A stretch of 64,000 nt of DNA, from NCBI RefSeq assembly GCF_019443105.1, contig NZ_JAHZIJ010000001.1, positions 248,001 through 312,000 of the forward strand, written 5' to 3'. A program made the translations under genes and the position numbers. The notes beneath the pieces were generated by a model. The model did not search any database. It was not told the DNA's origin and worked only from the letters and a program-made list of their open reading frames with translations. The DNA is from Paenibacillus oenotherae. Lineage in GTDB: Bacteria; Bacillota; Bacilli; Paenibacillales; Paenibacillaceae. Shown here piece after piece: positions 1 to 8,439 of this stretch (position 1 is its first letter; each line of letters starts with the position of its first letter).

Positions 1-1
1 C

Positions 2-1144
2 GTGGCCGTGATGAGCGGCAATTTTCTGCAGCGCGGCGAGCCTGCGCTGCTGAACAAGTGGACGCGGGCCGAGATGGCGCTGCGCGGCGGCTGCGATCTC
101 GTCATCGAGCTGCCGGTCGCTTATGCGACGCAGGCGGCGGAATGGTTCGCCTACGGCGCCGCCGCGCTGCTTGACGCGACGGGCGTTGTGGACGCGCTAT
201 GCTTCGGCAGCGAAGCGGGCGATATCGGCCCGCTTCAGCGCATCGCGCGGACGTTCGCACATGAGCCGGAGACCTTCGGCGGGCTCATGGCGGATGCGCT
301 GGCGGGCGGCGTCAGCTATCCCGCCGCTTACAGCGCGGCGGTACGCCGCTATATGGCTGCCCAAGGTGACGATGAGGCAGCCGCTTTCCCTTTGGAGCAG
401 CCCAACAATACGCTGGGGCTGCATTATTTGCTGGCTCTGGAGCGGCTCGGGAGCCGCGTGGAGCCATTCACGCTAAGGCGCGAGAAGGCCGGCTACTCCC
501 AGGCCGAAATTACCGATGCGCAGATCGCCAGCGCTACGGCGATCCGCAAGCTCATCGCGGAGCAGCAGTCCCCGCTGGACGCGGCTCCTTATGTGCCAGC
601 GGCGACAATGGAGCTGCTGCTGCGGGACTGCGCGGCAGAGCGCGGCCCCGCCAGCTGGCAGAGCTATGCCGCGCCGCTGTTTCATGCCATTGCCAGCAGC
701 TCGGCACAGTCGCTGGCGGGCATTCACGAAATGAGCGAGGGACTGGAGAATCGCCTGAAGCAGGCGCTTCCTGCCCTTCCTTCGCTTGAAGTCGAGGCTC
801 TGTTGAATGCGATGAAGACGAAGCGCTATACGCGCACGAAGCTGCAGCGCGTGCTGCTCGCCATCCTCCTCGGGCATCGGAAGGAGCAGCTCTCGCCCGA
901 GCAGCTGCGCGGCGGCATTCAATATATTCGCGTGCTGGGCTTCTCCGCCAAGGGCCGCGAATTATTGAAGCGCATGCGCAAAGCGGCCCGTCTGCCGGTG
1001 CTGCTAAGCGCTGTGCGGCCCCCGGCGGACTATCCTTACCTGGAGCTTGATGTAAGAGCTACATCGGTCTATTCATTAGCTTGGCCGCAGGCAACGTCCC
1101 GCGACCTGTTCCGCGACTACTATGAGAAGCCTGTGACCCTATAG
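2..1144 (+). CDS. tmcAL: tRNA(Met) cytidine acetate ligase (TmcAL/YlbM family), 5' truncated
   Basis: The reading frame is open from the first bases of the window to a TAG at 1142-1144, so the true start lies upstream. The visible protein begins inside the conserved nucleotidyltransferase core (SGNFLQRGEPA, then LVIELPVAYATQ and FGSEAGD) and keeps the SATAIRKLI segment further on. The N-terminal HxGH nucleotide-binding signature expected for this family is outside the window. Family knowledge: TmcAL uses ATP and acetate to form N4-acetylcytidine at the wobble position of elongator tRNA-Met in the cytoplasm. The adjacent ylbL- and ylbJ-like genes match the conserved Bacillales ylb neighbourhood and support the call. 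About 380 residues are visible; the full-length family is only slightly longer. Confidence 0.9.
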   Translation: MAVMSGNFLQRGEPALLNKWTRAEMALRGGCDLVIELPVAYATQAAEWFAYGAAALLDATGVVDALCFGSEAGDIGPLQRIARTFAHEPETFGGLMADALAGGVSYPAAYSAAVRRYMAAQGDDEAAAFPLEQPNNTLGLHYLLALERLGSRVEPFTLRREKAGYSQAEITDAQIASATAIRKLIAEQQSPLDAAPYVPAATMELLLRDCAAERGPASWQSYAAPLFHAIASSSAQSLAGIHEMSEGLENRLKQALPALPSLEVEALLNAMKTKRYTRTKLQRVLLAILLGHRKEQLSPEQLRGGIQYIRVLGFSAKGRELLKRMRKAARLPVLLSAVRPPADYPYLELDVRATSVYSLAWPQATSRDLFRDYYEKPVTL

Positions 1145-1155
1145 CAGGCTTCGAG

Positions 1156-2247
1156 TTAATCCGCTGCTGCGGCCAGGGCAGCAAGCGCTTGGGACAGCGT
1201 CTTCACCGGAACGATACGCATCGGCGTCCCAAGCTCTGCGGCCTTCTCGGCTGCTTCCTCCGCATTGTCCGCCGGAACGAGAAATAACTGCGCGCCTTGA
1301 CGCTCTGCTGCCGCAACCTTGTGTCTGATGCCGCCAATCGCTCCGACCTCGCCTGAACGGCTTATCGTTCCCGTCCCCGCTACCCGCATCCCGCCCGTCA
1401 AATCTCCTGTTGTAATCTCATCGATGATTTGCAGGGCGAACATAAGACCTGCCGACGGCCCTCCGATCTCGGATGCATGGATCGTAATTTTCTTTGCCGG
1501 ATCACGGGGCTCGATCGTTCTCACTTCAGACAATCCCTGTACGCCAAGAGCATGTGCCGCAACGGTGGATTCGCCCTCCTCGACGACATTCCAGCTCTCT
1601 CTAGCAAGCTGGAGCGAGATCCCGATCCTTTTCTCATTCCGAATAACACTTACCTGCAGCGTCTCGTCCCGTTTGCCGGAGTCCTCTTCAAGCACCATCA
1701 ATAGCTGTTTCAGGCTGTGAACCCCGCGCCCATTGACTGCAACAATTTCGTCCCCTGCCTGCAAGATATCCGCAATTTCCTCCCGATCGCTGCCCGTCTC
1801 TTCCTGTTCACCGCCCGCCATCGCTTCCTCAACAAGTATTGAGACCGGAACGATATCATAAGGTGTACCGGTCACGGTGTACGCCGCCTCGATGGCATCA
1901 TTTTGCGATCCCCGCATCATAAAGGACTGCCGCTGCTTATACTGCTGCTCCGTCCTGCCTCCCAGCACATCCTTCCTGCGCAGCAGCTCGACATCGGAAT
2001 TCCAGCTTGAGGCAATCGTCTCCCAGAAGTTCGGATAGCTCATCAAGACGGTCGTCATCATAAACATGCCTTGACTGCTCTCATCACGCTGCGCTGCATC
2101 AACAAGCGTATTGGCATCAACCGTAATACCAGGCCGGAGGGCGGCAAAAGGGGGCGGCAAATAGAGCAGCAGCACCATCACGGCCGCCGCCAGCAGCGCC
2201 CAGCGAAGCGCATGGGCTGCAATTGATTTGATTTCGCGCTTCTCCAT
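1156..2247 (-). CDS. SepM/YlbL-type PDZ-Lon membrane serine protease
   Basis: A 363-residue protein with one N-terminal membrane segment (about residues 13-32). A PDZ-like region follows (about 150-215, ILQAGDEIVAVNGRG), then a Lon-type proteolytic domain. The catalytic serine is visible in IGGPSAGLMF (Ser265) and the dyad lysine in GGIRHKVAAAE (Lys310), so it should be active. The protease domain would face outside the membrane. Relatives process secreted peptides (SepM in streptococci) or act as membrane proteases (YlbL in Bacillus). It is convergent with tmcAL, only 11 bases apart, and divergent from ylbJ. The substrate cannot be read from the sequence. Confidence 0.88.
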   Translation of the reverse strand: MEKREIKSIAAHALRWALLAAAVMVLLLYLPPPFAALRPGITVDANTLVDAAQRDESSQGMFMMTTVLMSYPNFWETIASSWNSDVELLRRKDVLGGRTEQQYKQRQSFMMRGSQNDAIEAAYTVTGTPYDIVPVSILVEEAMAGGEQEETGSDREEIADILQAGDEIVAVNGRGVHSLKQLLMVLEEDSGKRDETLQVSVIRNEKRIGISLQLARESWNVVEEGESTVAAHALGVQGLSEVRTIEPRDPAKKITIHASEIGGPSAGLMFALQIIDEITTGDLTGGMRVAGTGTISRSGEVGAIGGIRHKVAAAERQGAQLFLVPADNAEEAAEKAAELGTPMRIVPVKTLSQALAALAAAAD

Positions 2248-2300
2248 TCTCTTGACGTCCCCTCATCCTTGTGGTCTAACACCCCGGAGACAAGCGTACA

Positions 2301-2330
2301 ATGTAGTGTCCTTTGTCCGGGCCACTACAT
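2301..2330. repeat. 8-bp inverted repeat in the ylbL/ylbJ divergent region
   Basis: ATGTAGTG at 2301-2308 is exactly mirrored by CACTACAT at 2323-2330. It ends 20 bases before the preferred ylbJ start codon. It could be an operator or a leader hairpin that affects access to the ylbJ ribosome binding site. No known operator consensus was recognised. Confidence 0.4.
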
Positions 2331-2350
2331 CTGCAATGGAGTTGAATGGG

Positions 2351-3565
2351 ATGAAATACACCCTGCTGCTTGCCTGTCTGTCTGTTACTGTTGTTGCTGC
2401 CATTATCGTGCGCCCGGACGAAGCATTCCAGGCATCCTTGCAGGGCCTGACGGTGTGGTGGAACATCGTCTTCCCCGGATTGCTGCCCTTTCTCGTGCTG
2501 CTGGAGCTCATGCTGGCCTTCGGCGCTGTGCAAGCATTAGGAGCATTGCTGGAGCCGCTTATGCGCCGCTTGTTCCGCCTGCCCGGCGAGTCCGGCATTG
2601 CCATGGCCGCCGGATGGACGGGCGGATTCCCTGCCGGAGCCGAATCCGCAGCCGCACTGAGGCGCAGCGGAGCGGTCACCAAGGCGGAAGGGCAGCGGAT
2701 ACTCGCGCTTGCCCATATGCCCAGCCCGCTGTTTATGCTGCTCGTCATCGGCTCAGGCTTTCTGAAGCGCGCTGAATTGGGTCTGGCAATTGCGCTTGCC
2801 GTATGGCTGACCGCACTATTGGCAGGACTCGTGCATGCCCGCTTCGCAAGGAATCAGGGGGAAACCCTTCCTTCACCGGGTCGTCCCGGCTCCTCTCATT
2901 CAAATGGTCCCGCCGGCATATTGCGGCGCGCCGCCAAAGCCATGGTTCTGGGCAGAGAGCGTGACGGCCGAACCTTCGGCAAGGCACTCGGCGATGCAGT
3001 AGTGAACAGCGTTTACAAGCTGATGGCTGTTGGCGGCTTCATGATGTTCGCGGCTGTTATTGTGAAGTTGATGGAGCCGGCCATTCCAGGCATCATCCCT
3101 TCCTGGCTGCCGCCGGGAATAGTCGAGAGCCATATTGGCGCCTATGCCGCAGCTGCCGCCCCCTTGCCGGGCGGACTTGCCTGGAACGGAGCCTCCATTG
3201 CCGCCATTCTAAGCTGGGGCGGCATCAGCGCCCTGCTTCAGGCTGGCAGCGCCGTAGCCGGAACGGATCTCTCGATTCGTCCCTTTGCCGCGATCCGGTT
3301 CATCCAGGGCATTCTTGCTTTTGTAGTGACACTGCTGCTCTGGCAGCCCTTAACGAGCATGCTGGCCTTTCTGCTTCCGGCAACGGCCGCTCCGGCGCTC
3401 CTGCAGCAGGGGATCAATGCAGCGGCGGCGACAGGCGAGGCGATCAGCGTATCCCAGCTTCCATCCCTCTGGCTCTATACGCCTGCGCTGCTATTCTTGT
3501 TCATCTGCTCGCTGCTGCTGCTGGCCTCCTGCTCCATCGGACTGTCCAAGAAACGGCTCCGCTAA
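2351..3565 (+). CDS. ylbJ: sporulation integral membrane protein YlbJ
   Basis: A polytopic membrane protein of about 404 residues with at least eight hydrophobic segments and a nucleoside-recognition (Gate-like) signature: GWTGGFPAGAESA followed by the HMPSPLFMLLVIGSGF segment. The frame stays open upstream to 2228, overlapping ylbL. I chose the ATG at 2351 because GGAG at 2338-2341 lies about nine bases before it and because the resulting length fits the family. YlbJ is a sporulation membrane protein conserved in Bacillales; its transported substrate is not established. It is transcribed divergently from the SepM-like protease and convergently with coaD. Confidence 0.85.
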   Translation: MKYTLLLACLSVTVVAAIIVRPDEAFQASLQGLTVWWNIVFPGLLPFLVLLELMLAFGAVQALGALLEPLMRRLFRLPGESGIAMAAGWTGGFPAGAESAAALRRSGAVTKAEGQRILALAHMPSPLFMLLVIGSGFLKRAELGLAIALAVWLTALLAGLVHARFARNQGETLPSPGRPGSSHSNGPAGILRRAAKAMVLGRERDGRTFGKALGDAVVNSVYKLMAVGGFMMFAAVIVKLMEPAIPGIIPSWLPPGIVESHIGAYAAAAAPLPGGLAWNGASIAAILSWGGISALLQAGSAVAGTDLSIRPFAAIRFIQGILAFVVTLLLWQPLTSMLAFLLPATAAPALLQQGINAAAATGEAISVSQLPSLWLYTPALLFLFICSLLLLASCSIGLSKKRLR

Positions 3566-3571
3566 TAAAAA

Positions 3572-3615
3572 CCGCCGCCGTGTCGCCCATCTTCGGCATT
3601 GACACGCAGCGGCGG
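3572..3615 (-). terminator. rho-independent terminator of the rsmD-coaD transcript
   Basis: CCGCCGC-CGTGTC and GACACGCAGCGGCGG form a long GC-rich hairpin with a small bulge. Read on the minus strand it is followed by TTTTTATTAG, typical of an intrinsic terminator 15 bases after the coaD stop. The plus-strand side lacks a T-run, so it mainly serves coaD. Confidence 0.85.
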
Positions 3616-3630
3616 CCCAGCTCTTATTAG

Positions 3631-4122
3631 CTATATGTATTTGTTGGCCAGCGCCTGCTCAATCTCCGGCGGCACCAAATCCTTCACATTGCCTTGAAAC
3701 TGCGCGATTTCTTTCACAATGCTGGAGCTCAGATAGGAATACTTGGGATCCGTCATCATGAAGATCGTCTCAATTTCACTATCCAGCTTCTGATTCGTGG
3801 AAGCCAGCTGCAGCTCATACTCGAAGTCCGTAACGGAGCGGATTCCCCGCACAATGACCTGCGCATTCCGTGAGCGCATGAATCGGACGAGCAGGTCGCG
3901 GAAGCTGTCGATAGATACGTTGGGCAAATCACGCGTAACCTCAGCTAGCAGCTGCTTCCGTTCCTCCACGGAGAACAGCGGGTTCTTGCTCGAATTATTA
4001 AGTACAGCCACGATGAGATGGTCGAATTGCTTCGCGGATCGGCGAATAATATCCAAATGACCGCATGTCACCGGATCAAAGCTGCCCGGGTAGACAGCAA
4101 CTCGTTTGCCTGAAGATTGCAT
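3631..4122 (-). CDS. coaD: pantetheine-phosphate adenylyltransferase
   Basis: A 163-residue cytoplasmic enzyme of the nucleotidyltransferase superfamily. It shows [10 protein letters not shown] (the TxGH ATP-binding motif at residues 19-22), the [17 protein letters not shown] segment and the C-terminal [11 protein letters not shown] motif. It catalyses the penultimate step of CoA synthesis, 4'-phosphopantetheine plus ATP to dephospho-CoA. Length matches bacterial CoaD exactly. It lies three bases downstream of rsmD, the usual Firmicutes pairing, and the two are probably cotranscribed and end at the terminator at 3572-3615. Confidence 0.97.
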   Translation of the reverse strand: MQSSGKRVAVYPGSFDPVTCGHLDIIRRSAKQFDHLIVAVLNNSSKNPLFSVEERKQLLAEVTRDLPNVSIDSFRDLLVRFMRSRNAQVIVRGIRSVTDFEYELQLASTNQKLDSEIETIFMMTDPKYSYLSSSIVKEIAQFQGNVKDLVPPEIEQALANKYI

Positions 4123-4125
4123 AGC

Positions 4126-4713
4126 CTATAACTCCTCCAATGACGCCTCAAGATCAGCATCCGGCACGTATTCATAGATGGTAACTGCCGTATCGCCGTA
4201 TTGTGCATGCTTCAACTGATGAAATGCTTGTATTTCTTCCGGATATTGATGCGCCCCGTCATGCTCAATGACAATAGAAGCATCCGGCTCCAGCAGCCCG
4301 CTCTGCGCAAGCTCCGTCATCAAACTGTCCATCTCCTTCATCCTGTAGGGCGGATCAAGAAAGACGAGCCTGAAGGGGGTTCCTCTTTTGGCGAGCGCTT
4401 TAATGGCTCGTCCTGCTTCATTGCGGTAAATTTCAGACCGATCGGCAAGTCCGGCAGCTTGTACATTCTGCTTGATGACATCGATGCTCATCCGCTCCAG
4501 ATCGACGAACACGGCGCGATCTGCGCCGCGGCTGAGCGCCTCGATTCCAAGACCTCCGGTTCCGGCAAACAAATCAAGCGCCCAGCCACCGTCAAAGTAA
4601 GGACCAATCATGCTGAATATGGCTTCCTTGACCTTGTCCGTCGTCGGGCGCGTATTGGTGCCGGGCACCGCTTTAAGAGCACGGCCCTTGGCCGTGCCTG
4701 CAATCACTCTCAA
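4126..4713 (-). CDS. rsmD: 16S rRNA (guanine(966)-N(2))-methyltransferase
   Basis: A 195-residue class I SAM methyltransferase. The SAM-binding loop is LDLFAGTGGLGIEAL (residues 46-60) and the N-methyltransferase catalytic motif is DPPY (120-123). The N-terminal MRVIAGTAKGR and TRPTTDKVKEAIFS segments are diagnostic of RsmD. It modifies G966 of 16S rRNA during small-subunit assembly. It is followed immediately by coaD on the same strand. Confidence 0.95.
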   Translation of the reverse strand: MRVIAGTAKGRALKAVPGTNTRPTTDKVKEAIFSMIGPYFDGGWALDLFAGTGGLGIEALSRGADRAVFVDLERMSIDVIKQNVQAAGLADRSEIYRNEAGRAIKALAKRGTPFRLVFLDPPYRMKEMDSLMTELAQSGLLEPDASIVIEHDGAHQYPEEIQAFHQLKHAQYGDTAVTIYEYVPDADLEASLEEL

Positions 4714-4792
4714 CGATGCTTAGCTCCTCTCATGACTTCAACTGCTGTTATAGTAACATATTTTTGCAGCCTTGTTAACGCATCATCGTTCA

Positions 4793-6340
4793 TTATAATC
4801 GCTCGGATACGACTTTCGGCTGAAGGAATTGAAGCAGATAATCGGGCCCCCCTGCCTTGGAGTCGGTGCCTGACAGGTGAAAGCCGCCGAAAGGATGAAC
4901 ACCTACGAGAGCTCCCGTACATTTGCGGTTGAAGTATAGGTTCCCGACATGGAACCGTTCACGCGCAGCCTCCAGATTCATGCGATCCTCAGAGAATACC
5001 GCTCCGGTAAGGCCATAGGGCGTATCATTAGCCAGTGCCAGCGCATGCTGGAAATCCACCGCCTTCATAACCGCAAGCAGCGGCCCGAATATCTCCTCCT
5101 GCGCAATGCGGGAACGCCCCTCAACGCCTGCAATAACCGTTGGCTCGACGTAATAGCCGATTGAACGGTCCCGCCCCCCTCCGCATAACAGCTCGCCTTC
5201 GCCTTGCCCAATCTCCACATAAGCGGCGGTTTTGTCAAATGCGCTGCGATCGATTAGAGGCCCGATATTCGTCTCAAAGAGCTCGGGGTCGCCCAAGTTC
5301 AACTGCCGGGTCAGACGGACAATCTCTTCAACGACCGGATCATATACCGCCTCATGAAGAATGGCGCGCGAGCAAGCCGAGCATTTTTGCCCGCCGTATC
5401 CGAATGCCGACTGCACAATCGCCTCCGCCGCATCTCTTATGGAAGTATTCCGGTCCACAATAATCGCGTCCTTGCCTCCCAGCTCGGCGACAACCCGCTT
5501 GATCCAGCGCTGCTCCGGGCTTCTTCTGTTCGCCTTCTCGTTCAGCTGCAGGCCTACTTCCATCGAGCCCGTGAAATTGATGAATCTTACAGCAGGATGG
5601 GTAACCAGCAGATCGCCGATCGCACTTCCCGCACCAGGCACATACTGCACAATATTGTCCGGCAGCCCCGCCTCCACCAGCAGATCGACGAAAATAGCGG
5701 CAACAACGGGCGCTGCGCTTGCCGGCTTCAGCACCACCGTATTGCCGCATACGATTGCTGCAGCGGTCATTCCGGCCATAATCGCGAGCGGGAAGTTCCA
5801 TGGCGATATAACAGCACCGACGCCTAGCGGCAGGTACGTCCATTGGTTATCCTCGCCTGTTACCGTAACGAGGGGAGTACGCCCCTCCAGCAGCCTTAGC
5901 GCTTCACCCGCATAATAATTCAGAAAATCAATCGCTTCCGCCGTCTCCCCATCCGCTTCCTGCCATGTCTTGCCCGCTTCATGCACAAGCCATGCAGAGA
6001 AAAGATGCTTTCGCCTGCGCATGAGCGCTGCGGTCTTGTAGAGAATGGCTGCTCTGACCGATGGCTTGACCTGCTTCCACGATTGGTAGGCATCAGCCGC
6101 AGATTCCACCGCCTGCTCGACCAGACTGCTGTCAGCTTGCGCTGCCAATCCGATCATTTTGCCGTGCTGGGCAGGGTTGACAGAAGGGAGCATCGTGCTT
6201 GTAATCATGCGCTGCCCGTTGATTACAAGCGGATATTGCTTGCCCCAGAGCGCCTTCACTTCAATGAGCGCTGCCATAAACGCCCGCCGGTTGTGCTCCA
6301 GTGCGAAATTGGTGAACGGCTCGTTGCTAAAGGTCACCAT
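4793..6340 (-). CDS. rocA: 1-pyrroline-5-carboxylate dehydrogenase
   Basis: A 515-residue aldehyde dehydrogenase-fold enzyme. The N-terminal FSNEPFTNFALEHNR segment is typical of the RocA/PutC group. The substrate-binding PWNFP (180-184), general base Glu286 in VAELGGKDA and catalytic Cys320 in GGQKCSACSR are all present. It oxidises glutamate semialdehyde/P5C to glutamate with NAD, the last step shared by arginine and proline catabolism. It is divergent from the proline dehydrogenase and arginase genes, so a shared control region is likely between 6341 and 6477. No ornithine aminotransferase is present in the window, so that step must be encoded elsewhere. Confidence 0.94.
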   Translation of the reverse strand: MVTFSNEPFTNFALEHNRRAFMAALIEVKALWGKQYPLVINGQRMITSTMLPSVNPAQHGKMIGLAAQADSSLVEQAVESAADAYQSWKQVKPSVRAAILYKTAALMRRRKHLFSAWLVHEAGKTWQEADGETAEAIDFLNYYAGEALRLLEGRTPLVTVTGEDNQWTYLPLGVGAVISPWNFPLAIMAGMTAAAIVCGNTVVLKPASAAPVVAAIFVDLLVEAGLPDNIVQYVPGAGSAIGDLLVTHPAVRFINFTGSMEVGLQLNEKANRRSPEQRWIKRVVAELGGKDAIIVDRNTSIRDAAEAIVQSAFGYGGQKCSACSRAILHEAVYDPVVEEIVRLTRQLNLGDPELFETNIGPLIDRSAFDKTAAYVEIGQGEGELLCGGGRDRSIGYYVEPTVIAGVEGRSRIAQEEIFGPLLAVMKAVDFQHALALANDTPYGLTGAVFSEDRMNLEAARERFHVGNLYFNRKCTGALVGVHPFGGFHLSGTDSKAGGPDYLLQFLQPKVVSERL

Positions 6341-6416
6341 GGCCTCTCGCCCCTTCCTTTTGTTGTCATGTCATCCAAGCGTAATGTCTATATATAAGCA
6401 TGATGGTTCTCAAAAA

Positions 6417-6432
6417 TGACAGCTTGCTTGCA
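6417..6432 (+). promoter_or_regulatory. possible sigma-54-like promoter for the proline dehydrogenase operon
   Basis: TGACAG-CTTGC-TTGCA resembles the -24/-12 consensus TGGCAC-N5-TTGCW. The -12 half is perfect but the -24 half has GA instead of the near-invariant GG. It sits about 45 bases before the proline dehydrogenase start. Arginine and proline catabolic genes are SigL-dependent in Bacillus subtilis, which makes it worth noting, but the match is imperfect. Confidence 0.25.
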
Positions 6433-6477
6433 GGTGACGTTACCTAATCAACGCATGGGCATGGGAGAGTGATCGTT

Positions 6478-7410
6478 ATGGATTTCGGCACGCGGCTGTT
6501 TCGAACGGCGCTGCTCGGCCTGGCCGGCAACCGCGCTGCAAGAGCGCTGTCGCAAAAGTATGGACTCAAGCTGGGCGCGAGCCGATTCGTAGCGGGGGAA
6601 ACAATGGACGACGCCATCGCACAAGCCAAACGGCTGAACGCAGCGGGCATAACGGTAACACTGGATTACTTGGGGGAGAGTATTGGCAGCATGGAGGAGG
6701 CCGCGGAGAGCGAGCAGGCTTACCATGCTTTGCTTGCAAGCATTCACAGAGAGGGCATTCAAGGCAATGTCTCTCTCAAGCCGACACAATTCGGACTTGC
6801 AATTGATCGGGACGGGTGCCGGAGCGGCATACGAAGTGTTGTAAAGGAAGCGGCAAGGCTCGGACTGTTCGTCCGGCTTGATATGGAAGACAGCCCCTGG
6901 ACCGAGGCAACAATTAATCTTGTTCGGGAGCTTCATGCAGAAGGCTGCTGCAACGTGGGTACGGTCATACAAGCCTACTTGTACCGGAGCGAGCTCGACA
7001 TTCACCAGCTTACAGCAGAAGGCATCAATTTGCGCCTTGTGAAGGGTGCTTACAAGGAGCCTCGCAAGCTGGCCTTCGACTCCAAACGGGTGGTGGATGC
7101 CAACTTTCGGCGCTTGATCGCGGCCAGGCTGGATAGCAGAGTCTACACCGCAATCGCTACACATGACGAGGCGATTATCCGCTATACCAAGTCCTATGCA
7201 AGAACGCGCGGCATTCCGCGAACTGCCTTCGAATTCCAGATGCTCTACGGCATTCGCACACCTCTTCAGCTTGCACTGGCGAAGGAAGGCTACACCGTGC
7301 GAAGCTACGTCCCGTTCGGGCGCAGCTGGTACCCCTATTTTGTCCGAAGGCTTGCAGAGCGTCCGGCGAATCTCACCTTTATTATGAGAAGCATCTTCAC
7401 ACGAAAATAA
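6478..7410 (+). CDS. proline dehydrogenase (PutB/FadM family)
   Basis: A FAD-dependent TIM-barrel enzyme of about 310 residues that oxidises proline to 1-pyrroline-5-carboxylate. Visible landmarks are TLDYLGES, NVSLKPTQFGL, RLDMEDSPWTEAT, RLVKGAYKEPRKLAF and FEFQMLYGIR, the usual order of substrate and FAD contacts in monofunctional proline dehydrogenases. A GTG at 6469 is in frame, but GGGAGAG at 6463-6469 is well spaced for the ATG at 6478, which I chose. Arginase follows 25 bases downstream on the same strand and P5C dehydrogenase is divergent, forming an arginine/proline-to-glutamate unit. Confidence 0.93.
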   Translation: MDFGTRLFRTALLGLAGNRAARALSQKYGLKLGASRFVAGETMDDAIAQAKRLNAAGITVTLDYLGESIGSMEEAAESEQAYHALLASIHREGIQGNVSLKPTQFGLAIDRDGCRSGIRSVVKEAARLGLFVRLDMEDSPWTEATINLVRELHAEGCCNVGTVIQAYLYRSELDIHQLTAEGINLRLVKGAYKEPRKLAFDSKRVVDANFRRLIAARLDSRVYTAIATHDEAIIRYTKSYARTRGIPRTAFEFQMLYGIRTPLQLALAKEGYTVRSYVPFGRSWYPYFVRRLAERPANLTFIMRSIFTRK

Positions 7411-7435
7411 AGGCATCACGAGAAGGAGGATGACG

Positions 7436-8341
7436 ATGAAGGAGAAGCAGCCGATCTCCATCCTCCCCGTTCCATTCGATTGGGGAGCAAGCCGCAGAGG
7501 CGCGGCCAGCGGTCCGCAGGCGCTGCTCGGTGCAGGCCTGGAGCGCAGATTGCAGCTTCTTGGACATCAGACTAAGATACGTCCTGACAGCTATTTGCCT
7601 GATTTCACCTCTGACTGCCGGACATCACCGCGCATGAAGCAATGGGGTTCCGTGCTGGCAATGTGCGAAGCAGTGTCCCGCGAAATCGCTCTGCTCGCAT
7701 CCGGCGGCACATTCCCGCTGGCAATCGGCGGAGACCACAGCATATCAATTGGCACGATAGCCGGTCTTGCCCAGCAGAAGCGCAAGCTGGGCGTAATCTG
7801 GATCGACGCCCATGCGGATGTGAATACACCGGAGAGCTCGCCTTCCGGCAATATTCACGGCATGGCGCTTGCTGCAGGGCTTGGCCTTGGCGATCCAAGA
7901 TTTACAACCATCGGAAGTGCGGCGCCCAAGCTTCAAGCAGAGCGGATAGCGCTAGTCGGCACCCGTCAGCTTGATGAAGGCGAGAAGCGGCTGATCCGCA
8001 AGCTCGGCGTCGCTTGCTTCACGATGCATGATATCGACAAGTTCGGTATGGCTCGCATTATGGAGCAGGCTATTGCGGTCGTATCATCCGGCTCGGACGG
8101 TGTGCATGTCAGCTTCGACATCGACAGCGTTGACCCCGGAGAAGCACCGGGAACCGGCACTCCCGTAAGAGGAGGGCTGAATTTCAGGGAAGCTCATCTG
8201 GCGATGGAACTGCTCTACGAGGCAGGGGTCGTGACGTCCGCCGATATCGTTGAAGTAAATCCGCTCCTTGATAATGGCCACCAGACCGTCAGACTTGCAG
8301 TCGAGCTGATCGGCTCGCTTCTCGGAGCGCGTATATTGTGA
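7436..8341 (+). CDS. rocF: arginase
   Basis: A 301-residue ureohydrolase that converts arginine to ornithine and urea. The binuclear Mn site is complete: GGDHS (98-102), DAHAD (124-128) and FDIDSVDP. SGNIHGM and the GTGTPVRGGL segment favour arginase over agmatinase or formimidoylglutamase. ATGs occur at 7430 and 7436. AAGGAGG at 7423-7429 abuts the first and is six bases from the second, so I used 7436. It follows proline dehydrogenase in one probable transcript ending at the hairpin at 8366-8402. Confidence 0.92.
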   Translation: MKEKQPISILPVPFDWGASRRGAASGPQALLGAGLERRLQLLGHQTKIRPDSYLPDFTSDCRTSPRMKQWGSVLAMCEAVSREIALLASGGTFPLAIGGDHSISIGTIAGLAQQKRKLGVIWIDAHADVNTPESSPSGNIHGMALAAGLGLGDPRFTTIGSAAPKLQAERIALVGTRQLDEGEKRLIRKLGVACFTMHDIDKFGMARIMEQAIAVVSSGSDGVHVSFDIDSVDPGEAPGTGTPVRGGLNFREAHLAMELLYEAGVVTSADIVEVNPLLDNGHQTVRLAVELIGSLLGARIL

Positions 8342-8365
8342 GTGATAGAATGCATAGCTAAAATA

Positions 8366-8402
8366 GACCGCCTGCGCGGTGAGTGAATCACCACAGGCGG
8401 TC
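8366..8402. terminator. hairpin terminator between arginase and the foldase gene
   Basis: GACCGCCTG and CAGGCGGTC form a 9-bp GC-rich stem. The minus-strand side is followed by TATTTTAGC and suits the convergent foldase gene. The plus-strand side has only TCTCATT, so termination of the arginase transcript is less certain. Confidence 0.7.
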
Positions 8403-8439
8403 TCATTGGGATATCGAACATGCAAGCTGCAAATTAGCC

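Noticed and set aside
2228-2350. Longer ylbJ start at 2228
   Set aside because: It would overlap the divergent protease gene and add an N-terminus without family similarity; a ribosome binding site supports 2351.
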